A DNA stretch of 64,000 nt from Romboutsia sp. CE17 (GCF_012317385.1 NZ_CP051144.1:1364001-1428000); one strand, 5' to 3'. Positions 33,245 to 41,881 are shown, counted from the first letter of the stretch. Notes: generated by a model not told the origin, from the sequence alone. Program-made: numbers and translations.

Positions 33245-33477
33245 TTTAAAAACCCCTGAAGCTATTGCTAGAATAGAAAAGCTTTTAAAAACATACGACT
33301 TATGGGAATTTCGAAATATGTATCCTCATGAATTATCTGGTGGTATGGGACAAAGAATGGCATTAATTAGGACATTATCAATTGATGAAGAGTTATTTAA
33401 AAGTTATGATGTTGGAGATATGATTAAACTTAAATTAATTGAGATGCTTGATAAAAAGTTTTATACCGCCTTCTCCA
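33245..33477 (+). pseudogene. ABC-ATPase fragment, copy 2, fused to a foreign tail
   Basis: The plus strand reads IHLKTPEAIARIEKLLKTYD, LWEFRNMYPHELSGGMGQRM and ALIRTLS, matching codons about 100-147 of the ATPase at 34796, with GMGQRM in place of GMRQRV. It then continues in frame into an unrelated IDEELFKSYDVGDMIKLKLI, EMLDKKFY tail before stopping. It has no start, Walker A or Walker B. Confidence 0.75.
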
Positions 33478-33537
33478 TATAACATTTACAGGTTTAAACT
33501 TTTTAAAAATTCGTGTTAAACTGTCATTTGTTTTCAT
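33430..33537 (-). CDS. Possible 35-residue ORF or 5' end of a lost gene
   Basis: ATG at 33537 with AAGGAG 8 nt upstream opens MKTNDSLTRIFKKFKPVNVI and a basic tail ending ASQLI. The strong ribosome binding site suggests a real start; the abrupt end inside the ATPase-fusion tail on the other strand suggests the rest of the gene was deleted. No family recognised. Confidence 0.3.
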   Translation of the reverse strand: MKTNDSLTRIFKKFKPVNVIWRRRYKTFYQASQLI

Positions 33538-33582
33538 ATTTCTAACTCCTTGTGATATAATTCCTTTATGGAATATTATTCC

Positions 33583-33653
33583 AAATATCTTTTCAAAAGG
33601 TTGATAATGCACAAGTTGGTGATTCCTCTAAAGTTAGATATTTTAATGGATGA
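33583..33653 (+). pseudogene. C-terminal scrap of an unknown gene
   Basis: A plus frame reads QKVDNAQVGDSSKVRYFNG before TGA at 33651-33653, with no start. Together with the neighbouring pieces it marks this stretch as rearranged. Confidence 0.25.
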
Positions 33654-33696
33654 CCAACGCTTAAAAATAATATTAAAAAGATGGGAGTAACTTATT

Positions 33697-34470
33697 ATGA
33701 GATTTAAAAAATATATAGTATGTGGTTCAATGATAGCAGTTTTATCATTAGGTGGGCTTATCATAGGAAATGCAAATGAAAAAGTGACTACAGTTGATGG
33801 TAAAGATGTTATTTCATCATATAATAATTTGATAAATAAAGATGGTATAGAACATTTAATCTTAACAGAAAACAATGGTATTACATTAGATATTTATAGA
33901 GATCGAAATAGTGGAAAAGAAAGAGTTGATTATTACGATGAGAATGGAATACTTGTAGAAAGAAGTATTGCAACAGACTTTGGTTCGAGTTTTTTAACAC
34001 TGTCTCAATATACTAATGAAAATGGAGAATGGGATTATACATTAACAAAAACATTGCCTCCAAAAGATGCAGTATTAGAAAATAAAGAACTTATGAAAAA
34101 ATCTATGATAGATGGATACTTTGAGGAAGAGTTTGTAAATGGGATTTATGGTAATTGGAAGAAATCTAATACAAATGGAAGTTTAGTACAATACTCAGAT
34201 GAAAATAATAATATTTATGTAGATTCTAGTACGGGAGAAGTTGTAAAAAGAGAAATTGTATCTAAAGGCGAGGTTTTAAGAACTTTAGATGTTGAGATAT
34301 TAGGTTATAATCAAAAAAGTGTAGATTCTATATTTAATATTGACGCACCATTTATAAAAGATAGTGCTATCGTAGAAAATAAAAGTATAAGATCAATTAG
34401 TAAAGGTTTAAAGATTGAGATAGAAGATAATTCAAATGTTGAGTATGATTCAAGTAAAGGAATTGGTTAA
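33697..34470 (+). CDS. Secreted protein of unknown function
   Basis: 257 residues behind GGGAG. The N-terminus has a signal peptide: MRFKKYIVCGSMIAVLSLGG followed by LIIGNANEK, with likely cleavage after NAN-type residues. The mature part is acidic and repetitive in style (ENNGITLDIYRDRNSGKERV, YDENGILVERS, DENNNIYVDSSTGEVVKREI), suggesting beta-repeat or LolA/outer-lipoprotein-like sheet structure. It is not a substrate-binding protein of the ABC pair downstream as far as I can see. Confidence 0.6.
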   Translation: MRFKKYIVCGSMIAVLSLGGLIIGNANEKVTTVDGKDVISSYNNLINKDGIEHLILTENNGITLDIYRDRNSGKERVDYYDENGILVERSIATDFGSSFLTLSQYTNENGEWDYTLTKTLPPKDAVLENKELMKKSMIDGYFEEEFVNGIYGNWKKSNTNGSLVQYSDENNNIYVDSSTGEVVKREIVSKGEVLRTLDVEILGYNQKSVDSIFNIDAPFIKDSAIVENKSIRSISKGLKIEIEDNSNVEYDSSKGIG

Positions 34471-34795
34471 TTAAAAATAGATAAATTTGAATAGTTGCTA
34501 CTATTATTATAACCATAATAATTCTTTAATATCAGTATATATGTCATCCATATAATTTATAGTGTTATTCACACTAGATATAGTAGCCCATACTTCAGGT
34601 AGGAGTATACATTTACTATCTATACTCCTATCAAACTTTAATTATCAGTCTCTATTCTATATGAATACCCTTCACTTTATTTTAAAATAACTCCTAAAAC
34701 AAGTTTAGAAAATAATATTCCTTAAAATATGGTACAAATCCCCCCTCATTTTAATACTATAAACTATACAAGCTAATTTTACAGGGGGTGATTTA
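34471..34795 (+). promoter_or_regulatory. Leader of the ABC operon with possible SD sequestration
   Basis: 325 bp. TAGGAGTATA (34600-34609) and TATACTCCTA (34621-34630) form a perfect 10-bp hairpin. Further on, a run of six C (34740-34745) in ATCCCCCCT can pair with the ribosome binding site AGGGGGTGAT (34783-34792), which would hide it. No TPP, SAM or T-box motif is visible. Confidence 0.35.
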
Positions 34796-35545
34796 ATGCA
34801 AACAATAGTAGAAGTAAAAGACCTCTATAAAAACTTTTATAGTAAAGAAGGAGAAGTAGAAGTACTAAAAAACATCAGCTTTACTTTAAAAGAAGGTGAA
34901 ATCTTAACACTCCTTGGACCATCTGGAAGTGGAAAGTCTACTATTTTAAACATACTTACAAATCTTTTAAAACCAACATCAGGAGAAGTAAATATAAAAG
35001 GAACTATAGGATATATGTTTCAAAAAGACCATCTACTTGAATGGCGAAATATAATGGACAATATAACTATTGGGCTTGAAATACAAAATAAAAAAACACC
35101 TGAAGCTATGGCTAGAATAGAAAAACTTTTAAAAACATATGACTTATGGGAATTTAGGAATATGTATCCTAATGAATTATCTGGTGGTATGAGACAAAGG
35201 GTTGCATTAATTAGAACACTATCAGTTAATCCATCAATATTACTTTTAGACGAACCATTCTCGGCTCTTGATTATCAAAATAGACTTTTAGTTAGTGATG
35301 ATGTTTATAGAATTATTAGAAATGAAGGTAAGTCTGCAATACTAGTTACTCATGATATATCAGAAGCAATTAGTATGTCTGATCAAGTAGCCATCTTATC
35401 AAGAAGACCTGCTACAGTAAAACATATATATGATATACACCTAGAAATGGATGGAGAAAGAACTCCTCTTAAGAGTCGTAAGGTTCCTGAGTTCCAAAAT
35501 TACTTTGATATTTTATGGAAGGAGCTTGATACTTATGAGAATTAG
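34796..35545 (+). CDS. ABC transporter ATPase (SsuB/TauB/NrtD-like)
   Basis: 249 residues. Walker A GPSGSGKST (about 42-50), Q-loop FQKDHLLEWR, signature LSGGMRQR (about 134), Walker B ILLLDEPFSALD (about 152-163) and H-loop VTHDISEA. The sequence fits importers of the sulfonate/nitrate/thiamine-precursor (NMT1-type) class. It overlaps the permease by 11 bp. Two broken partial copies lie upstream at 30664 and 33245, so recombination has hit this gene before. Confidence 0.92.
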   Translation: MQTIVEVKDLYKNFYSKEGEVEVLKNISFTLKEGEILTLLGPSGSGKSTILNILTNLLKPTSGEVNIKGTIGYMFQKDHLLEWRNIMDNITIGLEIQNKKTPEAMARIEKLLKTYDLWEFRNMYPNELSGGMRQRVALIRTLSVNPSILLLDEPFSALDYQNRLLVSDDVYRIIRNEGKSAILVTHDISEAISMSDQVAILSRRPATVKHIYDIHLEMDGERTPLKSRKVPEFQNYFDILWKELDTYEN

Positions 35546-36341
35546 TAAACTATCTCCAGCATATAAAAATTATCTTAATGATATAAAAAAAGAAAAATAT
35601 AAAATTTTAATATATCAAATATTATTATTAGTTGGTTTACTTGTACTTTGGGAAGTTCTTGCTGATGCAGGGTTTATAAGTACTTTCTTATTTAGTAAAC
35701 CTAGTGATATTTATAGATTATTTATCAAATATCTTCTAACTGGTGAGTTATTAACTCATATCGGAGTTTCTGTATATGAAACAGTTTTAGGGCTTGTAAT
35801 TGGTACGGTACTAGGAATAATAATTGCTATAGCTCTTTGGTGGTCTGAAAGATTATCTAAAATCTTAGATCCATTCTTAGTAGTTTTAAACGCACTTCCT
35901 AAAACTGCACTTGCACCTATTATAATAGTTTGGGTCGGAGCTGGTGTAAAAGGAATAGTTGTTACTGCAGTTACTATTTCAATTGTTGTTACAATCCTAT
36001 CTTCTTATAATTATTTTACTAACGTTGATGAAGAAAAAATTAAAATGTTAAAAAGTTTTGGTGCTTCTAAATTCCAACTATTATATAAACTTATTTTACC
36101 AGCTAATATTGGTAATTTAATTAATTTAACTAAGATTAATATTGGTATGGCATGGGTCGGAGTTATTGTAGGTGAATTCTTAGTTTCACGCTATGGTATT
36201 GGTTATCTAATAGTATATGGAAGCCAAGTATTTAAACTTGATTTGGTTATGATGGGAGTATTTGTTCTTGCAGTATGTGCATGGCTTATGTATGCTATTG
36301 TAAATTTAATCGAAAAATTTTATAAAAGGAAAAGATCATAA
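35535..36341 (+). CDS. ABC transporter permease (SsuC-like)
   Basis: 268 residues from the ATG at 35535, which overlaps the ATPase stop (ATGAGAATTAG). Six or so membrane segments and the EAA loop seen as KMLKSFGASKFQLLYKLILPANIGN (about 177-201), the docking site for the ATPase. It belongs to the BPD_transp_1 family of sulfonate/nitrate/pyrimidine-precursor importers. No substrate-binding protein gene adjoins it, which such importers need, so the binding protein is elsewhere or lost. Confidence 0.9.
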   Translation: MRISKLSPAYKNYLNDIKKEKYKILIYQILLLVGLLVLWEVLADAGFISTFLFSKPSDIYRLFIKYLLTGELLTHIGVSVYETVLGLVIGTVLGIIIAIALWWSERLSKILDPFLVVLNALPKTALAPIIIVWVGAGVKGIVVTAVTISIVVTILSSYNYFTNVDEEKIKMLKSFGASKFQLLYKLILPANIGNLINLTKINIGMAWVGVIVGEFLVSRYGIGYLIVYGSQVFKLDLVMMGVFVLAVCAWLMYAIVNLIEKFYKRKRS

Positions 36342-36380
36342 AAAATAAGGTGCTTTAAAAATTATAAAGCACCTTATTTT
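36342..36380. terminator. Shared terminator, ABC operon / flavoprotein gene
   Basis: AAAATAAGGTGCTTT (36342-36356) and AAAGCACCTTATTTT (36366-36380): perfect 15-bp stem. Confidence 0.85.
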
Positions 36381-36428
36381 GTAAATTCATCTATAAATTA
36401 ACTATATTTAGAATTTCTTAATTTAAAA

Positions 36429-37694
36429 TTACTTTAGATAATTTTCTATTTCCAAAGCAACTTGCTTTCCTAATGCAGTTGCATAACATGCAGTTTTTTG
36501 ACCTTGAATTATATCACCTGTAGCAAATACATCTTCTATACTAGTTCTAAAATTCTCTGTAATAACACATCCTCTTTTGTCTAATTCAACTGGGGCTATA
36601 TCTTTTATTCCGTCTGCCATTTGTCCTACTGCAAATATTATTGTATCTGCTTCTATTAATAAATCTGAGTTATCATTTGTCCCTTTAAATTTTATTGCAC
36701 ATGCCTTATTATTTTCATCTCCTAAAATTTCAACTGAATCAAAATGGTCAAATATAGGAACATTAACAAACCTTAAGTAATTTAGTTCCTTTTTACTTGC
36801 AGTCATTTCTTCAAGACCATTTCTTACAACTACTCTAACTTTATCATATCCTATTAGCTTAGCAGTTGTTCCACAGTCCATTGCTACATCTCCTCCACCA
36901 ATTACAACTGCACTTTTACCAACATTTACATGTCCATCTTTGCTTTTTGCTTCAGCCAAGAAACTTACTGCGCTCATTACTCCTTCATATTCTGAACCTT
37001 TTATATTTAAAACTCTACCTTTACTTAATCCACAGGATAATAAGAATGCTTCAAATCCTTCTTTTCTTAAATCATCTAATGTAATATCTTTTCCCACCAT
37101 TGTGTTAGTTCTAAATTTTACCCCTAAACTCTCAATATATTCTACGTCTTGCTTTATTGCATGTTTTGGTAATCTATGTGGTGGTATTCCATAACTTAAC
37201 CATCCACCTACCTCTTCTCTAGCTTCTATAACAGTTACATCATAGCCATCTCTAGCTAACATAGCTGAAGCTGTAAGACCTGATGGACCTGCTCCTATTA
37301 TAGCAACTTTTTTTCCATTGCATTTAACTTCACTCTTAGATTTTTCACTTTTCCAGTAATTATCTTTTTCGTATTCAGTAAGGAATTTTTCTATGTATGG
37401 GATCATTATAGGTTCTTCTAGATTTGTATTTTTGCATCCTCCTACACAATATGTTTCATAAGGACAAACTCTAGCACATATAGCCGCTAAAGGATTTTTC
37501 TCTCTAATAGTTTTGACTGCTTCATCTAAATTACCATCAGCTACTAATTTTACAATATTTTTAGGATCTACCCCAATTGGACAACTTTTACTACAATAGG
37601 CTTCATCGCATAGTAAACATCTCTTTGCTTCTGAAATAGCTTCTTCTTGAGTAAAATATTTACCTGACTCAGTTAAATACCCTACATTATTCAT
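36429..37694 (-). CDS. GltD/PreT-like FAD- and Fe-S-dependent oxidoreductase
   Basis: 421 residues. The N-terminal Fe-S domain has CLLCDEAYCSKSCP and CARVCPYETYCVGGC (clusters as in glutamate synthase beta subunit and dihydropyrimidine dehydrogenase PreT). It is followed by the FAD-binding GAGPSGLTASAMLARDGYDV, the NAD(P)H fold GGGDVAMDCGTTAK and the C-terminal ATGD. It normally passes electrons from NAD(P)H to a catalytic partner, but no GltB or PreA gene is adjacent. A cre-like GAAACGCTTTC lies 70-90 bp upstream. Confidence 0.85.
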   Translation of the reverse strand: MNNVGYLTESGKYFTQEEAISEAKRCLLCDEAYCSKSCPIGVDPKNIVKLVADGNLDEAVKTIREKNPLAAICARVCPYETYCVGGCKNTNLEEPIMIPYIEKFLTEYEKDNYWKSEKSKSEVKCNGKKVAIIGAGPSGLTASAMLARDGYDVTVIEAREEVGGWLSYGIPPHRLPKHAIKQDVEYIESLGVKFRTNTMVGKDITLDDLRKEGFEAFLLSCGLSKGRVLNIKGSEYEGVMSAVSFLAEAKSKDGHVNVGKSAVVIGGGDVAMDCGTTAKLIGYDKVRVVVRNGLEEMTASKKELNYLRFVNVPIFDHFDSVEILGDENNKACAIKFKGTNDNSDLLIEADTIIFAVGQMADGIKDIAPVELDKRGCVITENFRTSIEDVFATGDIIQGQKTACYATALGKQVALEIENYLK

Positions 37695-37764
37695 TTTTAT
37701 AACCCTCCTAAAAAGTATAAATTATTTTTGATGTGATATAACTCATTGTTTGACATGTATTATT

Positions 37765-37780
37765 AAGAAACGCTTTCACA
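37765..37780 (-). promoter_or_regulatory. Possible CcpA (cre-like) site
   Basis: AAGAAACGCTTTCACA; the minus strand reads TGTGAAAGCGTTTCTT, close to cre consensus TGNAANCGNWNNCW but one base short in the right arm. It lies upstream of the flavoprotein start, as expected for carbon control. Confidence 0.35.
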
Positions 37781-37924
37781 ATTTAAGTATACTACATATT
37801 AATATATATTAGTAAGTTTTTACATTTTTTATTTATTTAATTGTCAAAAATATATTTAGAAATATATAATAAATCCTCAATAAAATATTTTTATTCATTG
37901 TGCCTATGATTATGTAGAATAAAA

Positions 37925-37949
37925 AAACTTCTACATATTGTAGAAGTTT
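37925..37949 (-). terminator. Terminator of the 293-residue protein gene
   Basis: AAACTTCTACA-TAT-TGTAGAAGTTT, perfect 11-bp stem, T-run on the minus strand, 12 nt after the stop. Confidence 0.85.
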
Positions 37950-37961
37950 TATTTATAATTA

Positions 37962-38843
37962 TTAAGCATTTTCAAAAGTGTATATAGCATCGATTCTTGT
38001 AATATATATTAAATCATCTCTACATCCTATATATTTAGCATATTTTTTTACCTTTTCTTTGCATCCCTCTATATCTAACACACTATCCGTTTCTATTAAT
38101 TCTTTTATGTAAATATCCATTAAATTAGCTTTGTATTCACTTATATCATAACCTAAATAATTAGCTAATCTTTCTATTTCACAAGAAAAGTCTCCATCTT
38201 CTTTTATAAAGTACTCATAAATATCTATTCTATATGGATTTAAAGATATTATTTGCTCTACAACTTTACACTCATCTGGCTTTCCTATAAATCCATCCTT
38301 ATAATTGTTAAATAAAGCATTTGCTTGTCTTATTGATTTATTATCTATATAACAGTGTACTTTATTTACATTATTATCCAATAAGGCATCTATTATTGCG
38401 TAATGTATATTAAAACAATCATTATAAATGTATTCTGCTAATTTTTTTATAATAGGCTTTATTTCATAAAACTTAGTTATATTATTTTTACGTCCTTTTC
38501 CATTTGAGTTCATGTTCTCTTTTATTAAATTATTAAATAATCTAGGAAAATCTAAATATTTTTTACAGTATTGCTCTTTAAAAATATTAAAGTCTATAGT
38601 TATTACCTTATATGTAACTATTGTTTCTACACCTTTTTTTATAATACCATCTATTAATTCTTCTCCAAAAGCTAAGGCTTGATCTGATATTTGTTTTATA
38701 GTATGAAAATTATTTAAGCACTTTTCCTCAAAAGTATTAGATGTATTTAAAGCATAAGACTGGAATTGCTTTCTTATGCTATTATAATTATCCATAGTGT
38801 CATCAAACTCCACGATAGCACCATTTATATCAAAATTAACCAT
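37962..38843 (-). CDS. Unknown soluble protein, 293 residues
   Basis: No signal peptide or membrane span. Helical, Ile/Asn/Asp-rich; the N-terminal FDINGAIVEFDDTMDNYNSIRKQF is followed by a Lys-rich middle (GKGRKNNITKFYEIKPIIKK) and a C-terminal LANYLGYDISEYKANLMDIYIKELIE. GGAGG precedes the ATG. Monocistronic. I do not recognise the family. Confidence 0.6.
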   Translation of the reverse strand: MVNFDINGAIVEFDDTMDNYNSIRKQFQSYALNTSNTFEEKCLNNFHTIKQISDQALAFGEELIDGIIKKGVETIVTYKVITIDFNIFKEQYCKKYLDFPRLFNNLIKENMNSNGKGRKNNITKFYEIKPIIKKLAEYIYNDCFNIHYAIIDALLDNNVNKVHCYIDNKSIRQANALFNNYKDGFIGKPDECKVVEQIISLNPYRIDIYEYFIKEDGDFSCEIERLANYLGYDISEYKANLMDIYIKELIETDSVLDIEGCKEKVKKYAKYIGCRDDLIYITRIDAIYTFENA

Positions 38844-38969
38844 ATATTAATTAACCTCCTATAAATTTCACTAATAAATATGAAATATACTTATTTTTTT
38901 AATAATATATAATTAATTTGATTAATAAATTCATATTCCTTCTAAATACGTAATTTGTCTAAAGTTTTT

Positions 38970-39662
38970 TTATATCATGTTGAAAATCCCCAAAATTACA
39001 GGAATAAACATAGCTGGTAGCAAATTAGCTACTTTTATGTTACATACCTTTAACATGTTAAGACCTAGTGCCATTATTACTAAACTACCTACTGCAGTCA
39101 TTGAATTTATTACACTTTCACTCAACAATCCTGATAAAAAAGAAGCTCCAATAGTTATAGTTCCTTGATAAATAAATACAGATATTGCAGAAAATATGAC
39201 ACCAATTCCCATTGATGCAGAAAAAATAATTGCTAAAATTCCATCTAATATTGATTTTGCAAATAAAGTATCATGAACTCCCTTAAGTCCACTTTCTAAA
39301 GAACCAACTACTGCCATTGCTCCAACACAGAATAATAAACTTGCTGAAACAAATCCTTGAGCAATAGATGTCTCTTTTCCTTTGTTATTTTTACAGATTT
39401 TCATTTCTAAAAAATCTCCTAATCTATTTAACCATTTATCTATATCTATTAACTCTCCTATTATGGACCCTATGACTATAGATATTATCATTACTAAAGT
39501 ACTGCTACCTTCAAGAGCTCCAGATATTCCTATATACATTACACATAGTGCTATACCATTTATTACAGTATTACTAAGTTTATCCGGTATATTTCCTTTA
39601 ATTAAAATACCAATAATACAACATGTAGCTATTGCCACTGTGTTTACTATTGTTCCTAACAT
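38970..39662 (-). CDS. DUF554 family membrane protein
   Basis: 230 residues, about seven membrane segments, starting MLGTIVNTVAIATCCIIGIL. SIVIGSIIGELIDIDKWLNRLGDFLE, FVSASLLFCVGAMAVVGSLESG and KSILDGILAIIFSASMGIGV are the conserved DUF554 (YdfK/YqgA-like) blocks. Function unknown, probably a transporter. GGGGGG before ATG. Monocistronic. Confidence 0.9.
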   Translation of the reverse strand: MLGTIVNTVAIATCCIIGILIKGNIPDKLSNTVINGIALCVMYIGISGALEGSSTLVMIISIVIGSIIGELIDIDKWLNRLGDFLEMKICKNNKGKETSIAQGFVSASLLFCVGAMAVVGSLESGLKGVHDTLFAKSILDGILAIIFSASMGIGVIFSAISVFIYQGTITIGASFLSGLLSESVINSMTAVGSLVIMALGLNMLKVCNIKVANLLPAMFIPVILGIFNMI

Positions 39663-39736
39663 AATAATCCCCCCAATTAATTTATTTTGAATATATTATA
39701 ATATAATATATCATTTTCTGAATTTTCACAATCATT

Positions 39737-40819
39737 TTATTTATTTAATAAAGATTTTATATATATTCCCGGATTCTTAGCAAAATCTTGAAAAGATTTA
39801 TTTGTAAATACTACATGTTCTCCCAAAAATCTTTTATATCTAGCTTCTTCTTTTTTTAATGAGTCATCTTTTTTGCCTTGATGATTATTAAATACCATAA
39901 TTTTTAATGGGGGTTTATTTCTACTCGTTTGGACTCTTTTTAACATATACTTTATATGCATATCAGCCTCTGGAAATGAATATCCACAAAATATTAATAT
40001 ATCACTTTCTCTTAGAGCTTTTTCACTTTCATTCCACACAATATTTAAAAATACATTAGATATATTTTTAAAGTAAGTTGGAGGTACTATAATAGGAACA
40101 GTTATCTCATTACAATTTAAACACTTAGCTCCCTCAATATTATCAAGAATTCTCATAACTCCACCTTCATATGGAGTTAATGTTAGGCTACTACATATAG
40201 GACAGTACATCCAATTTAAAGATCCATGTATTTTATATAATTCAACCATTGGTTCTTTTGGTTTTATCCAATTAGACCCTTGTGAAAAATTAGTGAAATT
40301 TATCCCATAATCTAACATTATAGGTGACTTCTCTTTATCATATAGACTAGCGATAGTATTATCTATATTAATATCATAGTTAGCACTGATAAAAGTTGTA
40401 TCTAGTAACATACCTTCTTTTAGTAAATTATTTACAAGCAATTTATGATAAGTATTAGCATTCTTTTTATTTACAGATTTAGCCATTAGTAAAATTAAAT
40501 ACTGTCTAATAAATCTTATACTATCACTTTCTTTATTAACTATCTCTAGAGCAAAATTTTTAAAAAATTCTCTTCTTTGTTCGGCTAAATCTAAAAGCCC
40601 TAATACTTCTTCGAATGTTGGAAAATTAACTTTATCTATTTTTTCTTTTTTCAAATCTATATTAAACATTTGATCAAAAAATCTATGTAATTCTTTGTTC
40701 ATTTCTTTATCATAATCACTAGGTTTTAAATTTTTAAAATACTCACTAAAAAGCTCATTTTGTATTGGTAGATTTTCTGCAGCTGATGCTCCAGCACCTA
40801 AGAAAATAGCTATTTTCAT
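39737..40819 (-). CDS. SIR2-like NAD-binding protein with zinc ribbon
   Basis: 360 residues. Sirtuin-type motifs: FLGAGASAAENLP at residues 6-18 (NAD phosphate/ribose loop), SANYDINID (145-153, the N-Y-D site) and YKIHGSLNW (195-203, catalytic His). A zinc ribbon follows, CPIC (206-209) and CLNC (233-236), then a C-terminal Rossmann strand DILIFCGYSFPEADMHIKYML. This is the SIR2-like rather than classic deacetylase arrangement. Relatives in anti-phage systems are NADases (ThsA, DSR, SIR2-associated pAgo). Here the gene is alone. A defence role is possible but unproven. Confidence 0.85.
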   Translation of the reverse strand: MKIAIFLGAGASAAENLPIQNELFSEYFKNLKPSDYDKEMNKELHRFFDQMFNIDLKKEKIDKVNFPTFEEVLGLLDLAEQRREFFKNFALEIVNKESDSIRFIRQYLILLMAKSVNKKNANTYHKLLVNNLLKEGMLLDTTFISANYDINIDNTIASLYDKEKSPIMLDYGINFTNFSQGSNWIKPKEPMVELYKIHGSLNWMYCPICSSLTLTPYEGGVMRILDNIEGAKCLNCNEITVPIIVPPTYFKNISNVFLNIVWNESEKALRESDILIFCGYSFPEADMHIKYMLKRVQTSRNKPPLKIMVFNNHQGKKDDSLKKEEARYKRFLGEHVVFTNKSFQDFAKNPGIYIKSLLNK

Positions 40820-40962
40820 TTTAAATCCTCCAAATTTAATACATATGTTAACTTTTCTTATATAAGTTATCTTATGTTTTTATCAAAAAATTATAAGCTA
40901 CTCTGCACATGCGCCTATCCCTTTTAGTTTTTAATATATATTAAATTAAGTATTGTCACTAT

Positions 40963-41853
40963 TTACTTATTTTTCTTTCTATAAACAAAAGGTGAAACTC
41001 CTGTTTGTAGTTTAAATTTTTCAATAAAATAACTGGCACTTCCAAATCCGCATTGATAAGCTATGTCAGTAATAGATTCATTAGTTGTGATTAGCAAATT
41101 TTCACTTACAACTAATCTATAATTAGTAATATACTCAAAAATAGAACAATTCATATATTTTTTAAATTCTCTACAGCAAGCACTCCTTGATAAATTCACT
41201 TCATCTGATATATCTTTTAAATTGATTTTTTCCATATAGTGATTATGAACATAATTTATAATTATCTTTATTCGAGATGTATTATAAATTAGCTTATTAC
41301 TAGAAAATATTGTGAAATAATTTTTAACCATCTTGTTCCAAATACTTAATAGTAACATAAGTATTTTCAATTCAAATCCAATATTTTCTTCATTATACTC
41401 ATTATAAATTTCCTCAAGCTCTTTTAATACGCTGGATTTCCAATCAGTTTTATTATCAAAAACACAGTATTTTATCATTGGATTATCTAAATATGGTCTA
41501 ATATATTTTATGTTTATTATATTTCCTGCAAAGCCGTAAATAAGACTTGGATGAAAATCAAAACAAATATAAGCACTCTCAATATCTTCATGATTTTTTG
41601 CACTATGTAATTGCTGAGAATTAATAAATAATCCTTCTCCTTGTGATAATATTATTGTTTCTCCTTCAACATTAAAATTTACAATTCCCTTTATAACAAT
41701 ACAAAATTGAAGCTCTTCATGCCAATGCCAATCAACAAACCCCAATACATTTTTATTAATCTGAGTTGAATATATGGCAATTGGAAATTCAGAAGATCCA
41801 TGTTTAGTTGTTTCTCTTTGATTTTCATCAATATTTATATCATAAACTTGCAT
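40963..41853 (-). CDS. AraC-family regulator with N-terminal cupin
   Basis: 296 residues. The N-terminal cupin shows WHWHEELQFCIVIKG (about 42-56) and GEGLFINSQQLHSAKN. The C-terminal double HTH shows LKDISDEVNLSRSACCREFKKYMNCSIFEY and ITDIAYQCGFGSASYFIEKFKLQTGVSPFVYR. Small-molecule-responsive regulator, divergent from an EamA exporter 157 bp away. AAAACTTAA-T-TTAAGTTTT (41882-41900) between them is a candidate operator. Confidence 0.9.
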   Translation of the reverse strand: MQVYDINIDENQRETTKHGSSEFPIAIYSTQINKNVLGFVDWHWHEELQFCIVIKGIVNFNVEGETIILSQGEGLFINSQQLHSAKNHEDIESAYICFDFHPSLIYGFAGNIINIKYIRPYLDNPMIKYCVFDNKTDWKSSVLKELEEIYNEYNEENIGFELKILMLLLSIWNKMVKNYFTIFSSNKLIYNTSRIKIIINYVHNHYMEKINLKDISDEVNLSRSACCREFKKYMNCSIFEYITNYRLVVSENLLITTNESITDIAYQCGFGSASYFIEKFKLQTGVSPFVYRKKNK

Positions 41854-41881
41854 AATATTCTCCTTATGTTAGCTAAAAAAT

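Larger units (their letters stand above)
32857..33386. repeat. Direct repeat, copy 2, with longer ATPase piece
   Basis: It matches 30304-30755 through the ATPase fragment junction, then carries about 65 bp more of ATPase sequence than copy 1. The hexamer tract (33093-33158) has about five extra units. The shared junction (leader joined to ATPase codon about 102) shows that the fusion happened before the duplication. Confidence 0.9.

Noticed and set aside
33576-33875. 99-codon minus-strand open frame over the secreted protein start
   Set aside because: It runs antisense through the signal peptide region of the gene at 33697 and has no ribosome binding site.
30102-34795. Insertion sequence or prophage
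   Set aside because: Despite repeats and gene scraps I find no transposase, integrase, terminal inverted repeats or att-like duplication; recombination between direct repeats explains the pattern.
35451-35534. Longer N-terminus for the ABC permease
   Set aside because: It would overlap the ATPase gene by about 95 bp in another frame; the ATG at 35535 gives the usual short overlap and a normal permease start.
36866-37194. Open frames antisense to the GltD-like gene
   Set aside because: They overlap a well-supported gene with clear motifs and are Leu/His/Ser-rich shadow translations.
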